Below are positions 36,819 through 46,386 of a stretch of 64,000 nt of DNA, in pieces. The position numbers and the translations under genes were made by a program. Every line of letters begins with the position of its first letter. The first letter of the stretch is position 1. The notes under the pieces were generated by a model, which did no database searches, was not told the origin of the DNA, and worked only from the letters and a program-made list of their open reading frames with translations. The stretch is from Candidatus Bathyarchaeota archaeon (GTDB lineage Archaea > Thermoproteota > Bathyarchaeia > Bathyarchaeales > Bathycorpusculaceae): positions 1 through 64,000 of the forward strand of contig JAOZHV010000029.1 in the NCBI GenBank assembly GCA_026014725.1, given 5' to 3'.

Positions 36819-37166
36819 ATGGGTGTTCCAATGCAGCAAGTGGTAGATAAAGAAACAATTGTTCCTGTACGCTTTCATAAGCAGGAACTTAAAAAAATAG
36901 ATGAAGCAGTAAACCGTGCAGGGGCAAAATCTAGGAGCGCTTTCATAAGAGAAGCAACCGAAAGATACATCCAAGAAGTTGGCGCCCTAAAAGTCATCGA
37001 AATAAGAGAAAACGTCACCGCAGAGCAAGCCAAAGCCGATATCTTAGCTTATCTGCAAGAGCATAAAGAAGCCGAAACCTTCGACATCGCCAACGACCTA
37101 AGACTTGACTTAGAACTAACTGTTAAAGTTCTAAAACAGCTATGGGAAGAGGGAAAAGTTAGTTGA
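36819..37166 (+). CDS. Ribbon-helix-helix regulator with C-terminal helical domain
   Basis: A 115-residue protein with an N-terminal RHH domain (VPVRFHKQELKKIDEAVNR, SRSAFIREATERYIQE), then a second helical domain (AKADILAYLQEHKEAETFDI, LELTVKVLKQLWEEGKVS) that looks like a small winged helix. Combining both in one chain is unusual. It overlaps the next small frame by four bases. Confidence 0.7.
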   Translation: MGVPMQQVVDKETIVPVRFHKQELKKIDEAVNRAGAKSRSAFIREATERYIQEVGALKVIEIRENVTAEQAKADILAYLQEHKEAETFDIANDLRLDLELTVKVLKQLWEEGKVS

Positions 37167-37339
37167 TAGGAAAAGAAGTCGGAGACCAACTCAAAGCTGA
37201 ACAAATCATCTGCGAATGTCGCAGAGCAAGAGGTCCTGTTTTAATCCATAAAGGCTCACGGCATAGAGCCCAAAGATACGTCTTAGAGGGATTACCTGCA
37301 ATTGCGATAGTCTCAAAAAAGTGGCGACTGAATGAGTAG
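37163..37339 (+). CDS. Small basic protein coupled to the RHH gene
   Basis: A 58-residue frame from TTG 37163, overlapping the RHH stop. It has CECRRARGPVLIHKGSRHRA and ends VSKKWRLNE. It may be a partner or target protein of the RHH protein. It looks like the C-terminal half of a larger protein, so it may be partial. No family is recognised. Confidence 0.4.
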   Translation: MIGKEVGDQLKAEQIICECRRARGPVLIHKGSRHRAQRYVLEGLPAIAIVSKKWRLNE

Positions 37340-37382
37340 TGTCCCTCAAGCGACCTTTAGAGCTGTTATTTTAAGAATTTGC

Positions 37383-37427
37383 TTTTTCTCCTTAAAGATT
37401 CTGTCCAGAGCCTAAGCAAACCCTCTC
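37383..37427 (+). repeat. Direct repeat flanking the RHH cassette, right copy
   Basis: TTTTTCTCCTTAAAGATTCTG then TCCAGAGCCTAAGCAAACCC and TCTC resemble the copy at 36663-36714. The similarity is moderate, with several changes and a small gap. Confidence 0.45.
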
Positions 37428-37823
37428 ATTTTAGCCACTCTAATATGCTCTATTCTGAACTGCTTTTTGAGTGGCAAAATTGCTTATTAGGCGACGGCTG
37501 GCTGTTGTTTTGCTTGGAAGTGAGAGATGGCTTTTGCTTGCCAAAATGGGCTATGCTAGTGCCCGACTGCATTGTGCTAATCACTGCTTCTCAGTGCTGA
37601 AAACGCAATCGCTGTCACGGAAAACCTCTCTTGTGGTGCGCTTTCCACCAACATATTAGGATACTAATATCAGAGGTATATTGAAACCTATAGTGGGTAG
37701 GTCACTGCACGGCAAAACAGTGCGTTAAACGCAACAACGACACGCGCAAAAAATCCCTAAGAGGGGTCTATCCTATTGGCGCAAAAACGCTCCAAACATA
37801 TGTTGAAAAGCCCTGAAAATCCC

Positions 37824-37908
37824 CGCTTTTATATAGGGGGATAGGGTAGGTGGAGAGCAACAAACCTTCGCAACTCAAACGCCTATATAATAGGGGGTAT
37901 AGAAAAAA
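37824..37908 (-). repeat. Dispersed intergenic module, copy B
   Basis: On the minus strand it reads TTTTTTCTATACCCCCTATTATA, then GGTTTGTTGCTCTCCACCT and ACCCTATCCCCCTATATAAAAG. It matches copy A (8735-8816) and copy C (41388-41470) in both boxes. Confidence 0.65.
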
Positions 37909-38118
37909 TCCAGCTATCCCCAATCACCGCGCTGCCAGAACGTTGCACCGCTTGTAAACCCTCTACAACCAAAAAGCAACCCAAACCACAAACAGAAACA
38001 CAAAAGCAACATTTCAGCGCAATCCACCACTTGATGATGTACTAAGCAAACACTCTCTTCATCTAACTAGTAAAAAATAAACCACCACAAACAACAACCA
38101 AACTCACAGTCTTTATAC

Positions 38119-38128
38119 TTTATATACT
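38119..38128 (+). promoter_or_regulatory. TATA box of ileS
   Basis: TTTATATACT is centred about 39 bases before the GTG start at 38162, predicting a leader of some 10-15 bases. Confidence 0.5.
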
Positions 38129-38161
38129 CTTTTAACATACTTTTGCGGTACGGGATACAAC

Positions 38162-41100
38162 GTGACAGCCCAAAACCAAGCCCAAACAGAAACAAACCAA
38201 AGCCTACCAACAAACTACACACCACTTGAGCTAGAAAAAGAAATCAGAGAATTCTGGACAAAAAACCAAATCCGCCAAAAACTAGAAACCAAAAAAAACC
38301 CAAAAGGCAACTTGGGCTACGTGGAAGGACCACCAACCCTAAACGGCATCCCACACATCGGACACGCACGCGGACGCATAATGAAAGACATCCGCTACCG
38401 ATACAAAACAATGCAAGGCTACTACATGCCGTTTTGGGCAGGATGGGACTGCCAAGGCTTACCCGTAGAACTAGAAGTCGAAAAAATCCTCGGAGTCCGC
38501 AACAAACGCGAATCCATAGAAAAATTCGGCATGGAACGCTTCATCGAGGAATGCAAAAAAGCCATCATGCGCTACCACCAAATGTGGCTACAAGCCGACA
38601 ACAAACTCGCCATAGCCATAAACCAAGAAAAAGCCTACTGGACATACAAAGACCCATACATCGAACGCGAATGGCACATCCTAAAACGCGCATGGGAACA
38701 AAACCTGCTTGAGGAAGGTCATTATGTTGTTGCTTACTGTCCAGGATGCCAAACCAGCCTCAGCAGCGCCGAAGTCGGCTACGAAGGCAGCTACAAAGAG
38801 GTTGAGGATCCATCACTTTATTTCAAGTTCAAGGTTGCAGGCACAAAAAACGAATATTTCCTAGTCTGGACAACAATGCCCTTCACCATCATCACCGACA
38901 CCATGCTCGCAGTTCAGCCAAACGCTGAATACGTAAAAGTCCAAGTCGGCGACGAAATCTGGATAATGGTCAAACAACGCGTAGAACCAGTTATGGCTGA
39001 GTTAGAAATCACCAAATACCAAACCAAAGAAACCATGCCAGGCACCAGCCTAGAAGGCACAGCATACGATTACCCACTCAAAGACATAATCCCAAAACAG
39101 GCAGAAAACGAAACCAAACACCCCTTAGTCCACAAAGTCATAGGCGAAGACTTCGTCGACGTCAACACAGCCACAGGCGTAGTACATCTTTCGCCTGGCA
39201 ACGGCGAAGACGATTTCTGGGCTGCGCAACGCAGAGGAGTCCCAATCTACGCACCGTTCGATGATGAAGTCAAATTTACCAAAGACGCAGGAGCCTTCGC
39301 AGGAGTGTTTGCCCGCGACGCAGACATGCTCGTGGTTGAAGAGCTGCGCAACCGTAACGCCTTTGTTAAAGTCAAAAAACTAAAACATGAATATCCAACC
39401 TGCTGGCGTTCACACCACAAACTGGTTTGGCTAGCACGCAAAGAATACTTTTTACGCACCGACAAAATAAACAGCAAGGTGCTTGAGGCAGCAAACAAAG
39501 TTGAATACTACTTTGATGAACCAAAAAACCGCTTCTTAGCATTCTTAAAAGAGGGCAAACCATGGTGCATCAGCCGCGAACGCATCTGGGGCACACCCTT
39601 GCCAATGTGGACATGCGAAAAATGCGGCAACCAGCGCCTTGTGGGAAGCAAAAAAGAACTAATCGAAAGCGCACAAGAGCCAATTCCAAACGACTTTGAG
39701 CTACATAAACCATGGGTTGACCGAGTTACGCTAAAATGCGAGAAGTGCGGCGGAATTATGCGCCGAGAAGACTTCGTGCTTGACACATGGCACAATAGTG
39801 GCGCTTCACCGTACGCACGATTCAGCGACAATGAGTATGAGAAGTTTATCCCAGCAGATTTCTTAACAGAAGGCATCGACCAAACTCGCGGTTGGGCAAA
39901 CTCGCTGCTTCTCGAGAATGTTATCTTGACTGGAAAAGCTCAAGCGCCATACAAGGCGTTTCTGTTTCAAGGGTTAACGCAGGATGCAAAAGGCAGAAAG
40001 ATGAGCAAAAGCTTGGGCAACGTGGTGGAAACCAACAAGCTGCTTGAGAAAAACAGCGCAGACCTGTGCCGCTTCTACATGATACGCAAGTGTTCACCGA
40101 TTGATTTCATGAACTTTGACATGCAAGAACTCAACCGCAGATCATACCAAGTGCTCTCAACACTTTACCACTTAAGCAGGTTCTTTATGCAGAACGCAAC
40201 CTTTGACGAATTCAATCCCAAAAAGTTCAATTTAGATTGGGCGCTAGAGACAAAGAAGCTTCAGACAGCTGACTGTTGGCTTCTGTCCAAGTTGCAGGAC
40301 AAAATTGAAGATTACACAAACAAGCTTGAACGATGCGAATTTAATGCCGCTGTGGCTGTTTTGGATGATTTCGTTATTGAAACGTTAAGCAGACTTTACG
40401 TACCCATGATTCGCAAAGAACTCTGGACCGATGAACCCGAAACTTACGAGCGCCGACAAACCATCTACGCATTGCTACATCACACCCTAAAGACAGTAAC
40501 GTTGCTGTTTAACCCTGTTACGCCGTATCTTAGTGAAGCCTTATTCCAGAAGGTTTACAGGCAACTTGAGCCAGAGTTGCCTGAATCAGTGAATTTTGCT
40601 GTTTGGCCAACTGCAGATGAAAGGTTCCGCAATAAAGCCTTAGAGGAACAATTTGATATTCTGTTAAAAGTAGTTTCGATAGCGTATGCTGCTAGGCAAC
40701 AGGGCAAACTCAAGCGCAGATGGCCTCTTGCTAAGGCAATTGTGGTTGCCCCAAAAATCGTTCTGGATGCGCTAAAGAGTCTTGAGAGTTTGTTCTTAGA
40801 ACAGATCAATGTTAAATCTGCTGATTACATGACACAGACTCCCGAGTACGTTGAAAGCGAGAATTGGGTAAGTGCTCAAGAAGACGACATAAACGTGTTT
40901 GTTAGCGCACAGCGGGATGAAACATTGTTGGGTGAGGGCATAATGCGTGACTTGGCGCGTCGTGTGCAAGCTTTACGCAAGGAGATGGGCTTTGTGCCAA
41001 CAGACGTTTTAGAATCGGTGCACATTGCTGAATTGGATGCTGAGAGCATAGAGCTCTTGGAGCCCTATTTGGATGAGATGGCAGGGTTAGTGCGCGCTCG

Positions 41101-41194
41101 AAAAGTGTATTTACATGTTAGCCAAAGTGAAGTTGAAGCTGACTGGCAGCAGTCAGAGCTTGATGGCAAAAAAATCTTCATAAACATCCACTGA
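38162..41194 (+). CDS. ileS: Isoleucyl-tRNA synthetase
   Basis: A 1010-residue class I synthetase starting at GTG 38162. It has the HIGH motif (GIPHIGHARGR, 65-68), the KMSKS motif (613-617), the editing domain between them (LVWTTMPFTIITDTMLAVQP) and a zinc site (CEKCGNQ, CEKCGG). Length and motif spacing match archaeal and eukaryotic type IleRS. It ends before a small zinc-finger gene in the same direction. Confidence 0.96.
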   Translation: MTAQNQAQTETNQSLPTNYTPLELEKEIREFWTKNQIRQKLETKKNPKGNLGYVEGPPTLNGIPHIGHARGRIMKDIRYRYKTMQGYYMPFWAGWDCQGLPVELEVEKILGVRNKRESIEKFGMERFIEECKKAIMRYHQMWLQADNKLAIAINQEKAYWTYKDPYIEREWHILKRAWEQNLLEEGHYVVAYCPGCQTSLSSAEVGYEGSYKEVEDPSLYFKFKVAGTKNEYFLVWTTMPFTIITDTMLAVQPNAEYVKVQVGDEIWIMVKQRVEPVMAELEITKYQTKETMPGTSLEGTAYDYPLKDIIPKQAENETKHPLVHKVIGEDFVDVNTATGVVHLSPGNGEDDFWAAQRRGVPIYAPFDDEVKFTKDAGAFAGVFARDADMLVVEELRNRNAFVKVKKLKHEYPTCWRSHHKLVWLARKEYFLRTDKINSKVLEAANKVEYYFDEPKNRFLAFLKEGKPWCISRERIWGTPLPMWTCEKCGNQRLVGSKKELIESAQEPIPNDFELHKPWVDRVTLKCEKCGGIMRREDFVLDTWHNSGASPYARFSDNEYEKFIPADFLTEGIDQTRGWANSLLLENVILTGKAQAPYKAFLFQGLTQDAKGRKMSKSLGNVVETNKLLEKNSADLCRFYMIRKCSPIDFMNFDMQELNRRSYQVLSTLYHLSRFFMQNATFDEFNPKKFNLDWALETKKLQTADCWLLSKLQDKIEDYTNKLERCEFNAAVAVLDDFVIETLSRLYVPMIRKELWTDEPETYERRQTIYALLHHTLKTVTLLFNPVTPYLSEALFQKVYRQLEPELPESVNFAVWPTADERFRNKALEEQFDILLKVVSIAYAARQQGKLKRRWPLAKAIVVAPKIVLDALKSLESLFLEQINVKSADYMTQTPEYVESENWVSAQEDDINVFVSAQRDETLLGEGIMRDLARRVQALRKEMGFVPTDVLESVHIAELDAESIELLEPYLDEMAGLVRARKVYLHVSQSEVEADWQQSELDGKKIFINIH

Positions 41195-41203
41195 GGCACC
41201 AAT

Positions 41204-41380
41204 TTGGAACAAGAAAAAAACAACAACCACTACCACAAGTGTCCTCACTGTACCTGCATTTTTTTCACCCAAGCTGACCTGCAAAAGCATCTTGCACGTT
41301 TTGGCAGCAATCACGAACAGCATGAGTATTCTTACAAGAAAACGCACGGCAGACTAGAACACGGTTATGGCGAAGAGTAG
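41204..41380 (+). CDS. Small C2H2 zinc finger protein
   Basis: A 58-residue frame from TTG 41204, nine bases after ileS. It contains CPHCTCIFFTQADLQKHLARF with a final His nearby (SNHEQHE), giving one C2H2 finger. Such small single-finger proteins occur in archaea and their viruses. Likely cotranscribed with ileS. Confidence 0.65.
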   Translation: MEQEKNNNHYHKCPHCTCIFFTQADLQKHLARFGSNHEQHEYSYKKTHGRLEHGYGEE

Positions 41381-41387
41381 CTCTCTT

Positions 41388-41470
41388 TTTCTTTAGCCCC
41401 CCCTTATTTATACTCTAAATGGCCGCGTTTGTTGCTTTTCCAGCTACCCTATCCCCCTATAAAAAGGCGT
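41388..41470 (+). repeat. Dispersed intergenic module, copy C
   Basis: It reads AGCCCCCCCTTATTTATACTC, then GTTTGTTGCTTTTCCAGCT and ACCCTATCCCCCTATAAAAAG. It lies between the zinc-finger gene and the convergent GT39-like gene. A CTTG...CAAG hairpin follows (about 41491-41510), which could end a short transcript. Confidence 0.6.
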
Positions 41471-41521
41471 TTTAGCGTAATGTTAAGCTCTTGTGACCCG
41501 CTTAGCAAGGGAAATCAATAT

Positions 41522-43129
41522 CTATCCGATGAAAGTCAAGAGAAAAATCCTTCTAGGGTTTGTTCCAAACGTGGCTTCATCGGAAATTTTGGAAAAGTTA
41601 CCAGAGGCGTATAGTTGCATGTAGATTTGTTGGAGGTTGAGTGTTGTGTTGTAGTATGGTACTGTGCCTCCAAACTCGTATGTAAATAAGTACTTTACAT
41701 TTGCACGCTTGCATATGGCAATTAACTCGGTAATGTTGAAGTTTGGCGTATAAGAATCAACGGGTAAGCGTGGATACTGAAAAACGCGAATCTCGTTATC
41801 TCCATCAGCCCAAAGATAAAACCGCACCATATCTCTGCTAAAAAAATTAAACGGACACAAAACCATTATCGATTCGTTACTGTTCATGCGAGCGATAGCG
41901 TATTTTGTTGCTCCTTCAATGTCAATGTTAATTTGGTATGCTGTGAGATTGGAATAGGCGTCGTTTATGCTGTAAGCAACTGCGCCTGCCACGCAAACTA
42001 TCAGCAAGACCGCTGCAAACTTTGTTTGATGTTTTCTTTTTACGTTACTTGTTGACTTCCAAGAATTTTGCAATCTACTCAGCGCGTACAGAATTAGCAC
42101 TGAAGCGGATATTGCTAATGTTGGAAACAGTGGAAGCACGTAACGCCAATGTTTATTCACGATAAGAGTGAAAAAAACGAAGACAACGGCAAACCATATT
42201 AGGACATATTTATCCTCGGGTCTTCTGCGCCATGCGAGAAAAACCAGACCTAAAAGCCCTGCAACATAGAGGAAAATGGAGATAGGGTGAATTTCATTAT
42301 AAGACCACACCATCTCTATAAAATAAAATATTGGCGCCGGGTAGCGTCCACTGTAAATTGATCTTTCAGGGTTGCCTACTTGCACAGCGTATATCCATTC
42401 GCCAAAGATTTTAGTTGCGTAAATTTGGTAAGCAATTACCAACCAAGGCAAAACAACCAAGAACGCTGAAACAACCAGTATTGAAAATTTTTTTAGAGAT
42501 TGCTTTAACTGATTTCGAGCCAAAAACAGGATGCTCACAACAAATATAGCGAAAGCAACAAGAATTTGGTATTTTGCTAGAAAGCCAAGTCCAATTGCTA
42601 TACCTGATAAAACAAGATTCTTATCTTGGCGATTTTTAAGCCAGCGAAAGAAGAAAAAAAGAGCCAAAGTTAAGAAAAATACAAGCATAGTTTCTAAAAG
42701 AGCTAGCCGCGAGAGCCAAAAGTAACCCGGCATAACACCTAAAAGGACAGCGGACAGTAAAGCAACTTTTCCGCCATAAAAACCATATGCTAATTCGAAG
42801 ACCGCCCATAATGCGAGAAGAGAGAACATTAAAGAAACCAATCTCGCGGCAACCAATGTTACTCCAAGCAACTTGAAAAAGAGGAAAGTAATTATGTCAA
42901 AGAGCGGCGGATAAAACGCGTTAGCGGTGAACCTGTCGTATTCTCCCCATAATAGGAATGAACCGCCGTTTAGGTGGGCTACTTCATCCCATTCCATAGG
43001 TGTGGTTCTTAAAGCAAAAAAAGTGATAACTCCGTAGGATAAAGCAAAAATTAGAAAGGCTATCCGCCAATTGTTTAATCCTGTCTTTAGCGTGTTGAAA
43101 CGCAGTTTTGAACTTGATTGACTAATCAT
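41522..43129 (-). CDS. GT39-like membrane glycosyltransferase (ArnT/PMT type)
   Basis: A 535-residue protein with about ten membrane helices and an extracellular C-terminal domain. The first loop MEWDEVAHLNGG carries the acidic residues typical of dolichol-phosphate-sugar-dependent GT-C enzymes. The C-terminal domain holds PFNFFSRDMVRFYLW. It probably moves a sugar or similar unit onto a surface lipid or protein. It is convergent with the small zinc-finger gene. Confidence 0.8.
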   Translation of the reverse strand: MISQSSSKLRFNTLKTGLNNWRIAFLIFALSYGVITFFALRTTPMEWDEVAHLNGGSFLLWGEYDRFTANAFYPPLFDIITFLFFKLLGVTLVAARLVSLMFSLLALWAVFELAYGFYGGKVALLSAVLLGVMPGYFWLSRLALLETMLVFFLTLALFFFFRWLKNRQDKNLVLSGIAIGLGFLAKYQILVAFAIFVVSILFLARNQLKQSLKKFSILVVSAFLVVLPWLVIAYQIYATKIFGEWIYAVQVGNPERSIYSGRYPAPIFYFIEMVWSYNEIHPISIFLYVAGLLGLVFLAWRRRPEDKYVLIWFAVVFVFFTLIVNKHWRYVLPLFPTLAISASVLILYALSRLQNSWKSTSNVKRKHQTKFAAVLLIVCVAGAVAYSINDAYSNLTAYQINIDIEGATKYAIARMNSNESIMVLCPFNFFSRDMVRFYLWADGDNEIRVFQYPRLPVDSYTPNFNITELIAICKRANVKYLFTYEFGGTVPYYNTTLNLQQIYMQLYASGNFSKISDEATFGTNPRRIFLLTFIG

Positions 43130-43273
43130 GTTCTCAACGCTTTAAAGCCAGTCACTAATCAATTAATAGATAATGATATAAAACCTTGCAAATCCTCAGG
43201 AATTAACCTTCTCTTACCAGTGTGATGAGAAACGCTAAAATGTTTCAGCGTACCTTGTGTTTTCGACCGCCCT

Positions 43274-44314
43274 ATGTCCTACAATGAATTAAGAAAGGAT
43301 TACCTGCTTGACCGCTGGGTCGTAATCGCCAAAGAACGCAGTCGCCGACCGACCGATTTTGCCAAACCCAGACTTTCCTCGCCAAAAACAACAGTTTGCC
43401 CTCTATGCGTTGGCAATGAGCACATGACACCGCCAGCCGTAATGCTTTATCTTAAAGAGAACGGCGAAATAAAGAAAAGTCAAGATCAGCTTGTTGGTGA
43501 GCGCCCTAAAAACTGGCTTGTCCGCGTCATTCCAAACCTTTACCCCGCGTTCACTCCGCCCAGAGACCATGGCGAGCTATGTAGAGTCCAGGAGAGTTAT
43601 ACCCTCTGTGACGCGGTCGGTCACCACGAAGTTATAGTTGAGTCCCCCAAACATAATGATGAGCCAGCAGAAGCTGAGTTATCCCAGCTTGAACTTGTCA
43701 TAAACGCCTACATCGATAGGCTAAAAGAATTAAGCGCGAAACCGTATGTTAAGTATGTCTCGGTTTTTAGAAATTATGGATTGGAAGCTGGGGCATCCTT
43801 ATCTCATGCTCACAGTCAAATTATCGCAACACCCATGGTGCCAAATACTATCCAAGAAGAGCTAAAAGCCAGCGAGGATTACTACGACCAACACGGCAAA
43901 TGTTTTTACTGTGATATAATTGAGAAAGAAACCAAGAGTCCACGGCTTATCTTAGAGAACAGTGATTTTGTAGTTTTCTGTCCTTATGCCAGCGTAAACC
44001 CTATGGAGTTTTGGATTGTTCCAAAAAAACACGCGGTAAACTTCCTGAACTTGACTGAAGCGGAGGTTTCAGCCTTCGCGGGAACCCTTAAAGTAAGCCT
44101 CAAAGCGCTAAAGGAATTAGTCAATGACCCTCCATACAACTTTGGCTTTCACCTGTCTATCAATACTCAAAAACATGACAGTTACCATTGGCACTTGGAG
44201 GTTTATCCTAAACTTGCCATCTGGGCTGGTTTTGAAAAGAGCACAGGAATCTACATCAACACAGTCACGCCCGAAACGGCGGCAGAAAGCCTCAGGAATG
44301 CAATCAAACTCTAA
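43274..44314 (+). CDS. galT: Galactose-1-phosphate uridylyltransferase
   Basis: A 346-residue GalT. N-terminal CPLCVGNEHMTPP is the zinc site; ASLSHAHSQIIATP has the catalytic H-x-H region; HLSINTQKHDSYHWHLEVYP is the second His motif. It exchanges UDP between glucose and galactose phosphates. Its end overlaps the convergent debranching enzyme gene by four bases, placing it with a glycogen/hexose cluster. Confidence 0.92.
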   Translation: MSYNELRKDYLLDRWVVIAKERSRRPTDFAKPRLSSPKTTVCPLCVGNEHMTPPAVMLYLKENGEIKKSQDQLVGERPKNWLVRVIPNLYPAFTPPRDHGELCRVQESYTLCDAVGHHEVIVESPKHNDEPAEAELSQLELVINAYIDRLKELSAKPYVKYVSVFRNYGLEAGASLSHAHSQIIATPMVPNTIQEELKASEDYYDQHGKCFYCDIIEKETKSPRLILENSDFVVFCPYASVNPMEFWIVPKKHAVNFLNLTEAEVSAFAGTLKVSLKALKELVNDPPYNFGFHLSINTQKHDSYHWHLEVYPKLAIWAGFEKSTGIYINTVTPETAAESLRNAIKL

Positions 44315-46386
44315 ACTAGGGCAATTTCTCGCAAGTGATTTGGTTTTATCCCTAAAACGTCTTCCACGTATGCACGCAGAGGCTCACCGACGCTCCAAGC
44401 CTGTGAAATGCAGCCTCTAGGCAGATTTGGGGCATCACAATCGTAAATTTCACTTATTGTGCCTAAACCGCCCTGATGAATCCCGATTGTGAATAAGGGC
44501 AAAACAAAGGTATTCAGCATATATTTGCGTGCTTTTGAGGTGTAATCGTTAACTTTGAGGAAAGCAGTTACGTATGGTCCTAACAACCAAGGCCAAATCG
44601 TACCATTGTGATATGCTGTGTCTCTGCTTCGCCTGTCACCAACGCATTTGCCGACAAACTTTGGGTCATCCAAAGACAAGGTTCTTAAGCCGTAAGGAGT
44701 CGCAAGTTCACGGCTCACCACATCAACAACTTTCATGCTTCTGTCCTTATCAAGCATAGTGAAATCAAGTGAAACGGCGAATATTTGGTTGGGACGAAGC
44801 GACGTATCCGTCTCTTTTGCTTCAAGAACATCAAAAAGACACCCTTTTTTTGCGTTCCAGAATTCCTCATTGAAACTCTTACGCGCCTGACTTGCCATCA
44901 AAGCATATTGCTCAGCCAAATTTTTCTCGCCAAATTTGTTTGCTAAAAGCTCCATCGTACGCAACGCATTATACCATAATGCTTGGATTTCTACCGCTTT
45001 TCCAGCTCTAGGCGTAATAATGTCCTCTCCCACTACCGCATCCATCCAAGTAAGTCTCGGACCATGCATCAGCAAGCCATCGTCGTCTAAGCGTATACCA
45101 AACATTGTCCCCCTCTGATGGCTCTCAATTATTTGCTGCAGTTTTTCCCATAACTGCTCTTTAGCAAAATCAAAGTCACCCGTGTATTTTAGATATTGCA
45201 ACACTGCGTTAACATACCAAAGCGTTCCGTCAACAGTGTTGTAAACTGGCTCACCAGTCTTGTCTGCAACAAAATTAGGAATAACACCACCTTTTAGATA
45301 ACGCATGAAGTCTTGCAGGATATCCTTAGCTTCGTTGAACTTTCCAGTCACCAGCAGTAACCCCGGAAGCGAGATAAAGGTGTCTCTCCCCCACGGTTCA
45401 AACCAGTGGTACCCTGCAATGACAGCTTTTCTGCCCTTGCTGTTCTGAACCAAAAAAGAATCAGCTGCAAGCAGAAGCCAGTTTAGCCAATCGCTCATCG
45501 GCGCTTCTGTATGGTCGTAGTAAAATTTAGCCATCAATTCAAGTTTTTGGTTTAGCTCTTCAGTGTAAGTTTTGGTAATTTTTTTGATTGTATCACCAAC
45601 AGAATCCAAAACAGCCCTTGCTTCTTGGCGGTCACTGCTAACAGTGCATGTTATCGCAAACTCTTTTCCAGTTTTAGGCGGCACCTGCAACTCAAAGTAT
45701 CCTGGTTGGAACAAATCATCAAACTCTGCTTCGCCCCGTAACGCCTCTTCACGGTAATGCAGGCGCTCGACCCAGTTCACTCCAGCCCTGAATTCGCCGT
45801 CTGTTGAACGACAAACCATAGTTGCTCGTTGCCGCTCAAAATCTACTTGGAACTCTTTAGCTGCGCTTTTTTGGGTAAAGCCCAGAGGAGCTCGCTTTCG
45901 GTCGACGACTGTGTGGTAGTAGCGGCATGTCAATAGCGGGTAAACCTTAACTAAAATGTCCGATGTATTGCTGTTGAAAATGTGGTAATTAATTACGACG
46001 GCATTCTTCTTTTGTGGCAAAAAAACCGTTTTGCTCAAAGCAACCTTGCCGCAGTCATACTTGTAAGTTGGGTAGGGGGCAATCGAGAACTGCTCAATCA
46101 ACTTATAGCCATGAGGGAACATTGCGTTACCGAACTCGTTAGAGCCCAACCGATACGTGGTTTTGTCCACGATTATGTCCTCGTCAAGCTTTGAGAGGCA
46201 CACTGTACGGTTATGTGGAGGATTCAACGCGGCAACAAGCAAACCATGATACTTACGCGTGTTTATTCCCGGTATAGTTGAGGAGGCGTAGCTTCCTAAG
46301 CCGTTCGTTATGAGCCATTCTTTGTTTATTACATCATTAAAACGTGACAAGCTTTCGTTTGTAAGGATTATGGCCGGCGTTTTCAT
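44311..46386 (-). CDS. Glycogen debranching enzyme (amylo-alpha-1,6-glucosidase)
   Basis: A 691-residue protein with an N-terminal GDE_N beta domain (NEWLITNGLGSYASSTIPGI-like start, TRKYHGLLVA) and a C-terminal (alpha/alpha)6 barrel (GYHWFEPWGRDTFISLPGLL, GGVIPNF). It cuts alpha-1,6 branch points of glycogen. It overlaps the DUF89 gene by four bases and forms an operon with DUF89 and tpiA. Confidence 0.92.
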   Translation of the reverse strand: MKTPAIILTNESLSRFNDVINKEWLITNGLGSYASSTIPGINTRKYHGLLVAALNPPHNRTVCLSKLDEDIIVDKTTYRLGSNEFGNAMFPHGYKLIEQFSIAPYPTYKYDCGKVALSKTVFLPQKKNAVVINYHIFNSNTSDILVKVYPLLTCRYYHTVVDRKRAPLGFTQKSAAKEFQVDFERQRATMVCRSTDGEFRAGVNWVERLHYREEALRGEAEFDDLFQPGYFELQVPPKTGKEFAITCTVSSDRQEARAVLDSVGDTIKKITKTYTEELNQKLELMAKFYYDHTEAPMSDWLNWLLLAADSFLVQNSKGRKAVIAGYHWFEPWGRDTFISLPGLLLVTGKFNEAKDILQDFMRYLKGGVIPNFVADKTGEPVYNTVDGTLWYVNAVLQYLKYTGDFDFAKEQLWEKLQQIIESHQRGTMFGIRLDDDGLLMHGPRLTWMDAVVGEDIITPRAGKAVEIQALWYNALRTMELLANKFGEKNLAEQYALMASQARKSFNEEFWNAKKGCLFDVLEAKETDTSLRPNQIFAVSLDFTMLDKDRSMKVVDVVSRELATPYGLRTLSLDDPKFVGKCVGDRRSRDTAYHNGTIWPWLLGPYVTAFLKVNDYTSKARKYMLNTFVLPLFTIGIHQGGLGTISEIYDCDAPNLPRGCISQAWSVGEPLRAYVEDVLGIKPNHLREIALV

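Larger units (their letters stand above)
37340..38161. other. Long gene-free region with dispersed element copy B
   Basis: About 820 bases between the small RHH cassette and ileS. Two short frames here lack ribosome sites and family likeness. It holds the right direct repeat, element copy B (minus strand, 37824-37908), and two shared boxes (37683-37702, 37646-37660). There are several hairpins, such as CACTG/CAGTG at about 37702-37723 and GCGTTAAACGC. The ileS promoter is at 38119-38128. A minus-strand noncoding transcript of 150-200 bases is a plausible content. Confidence 0.5.
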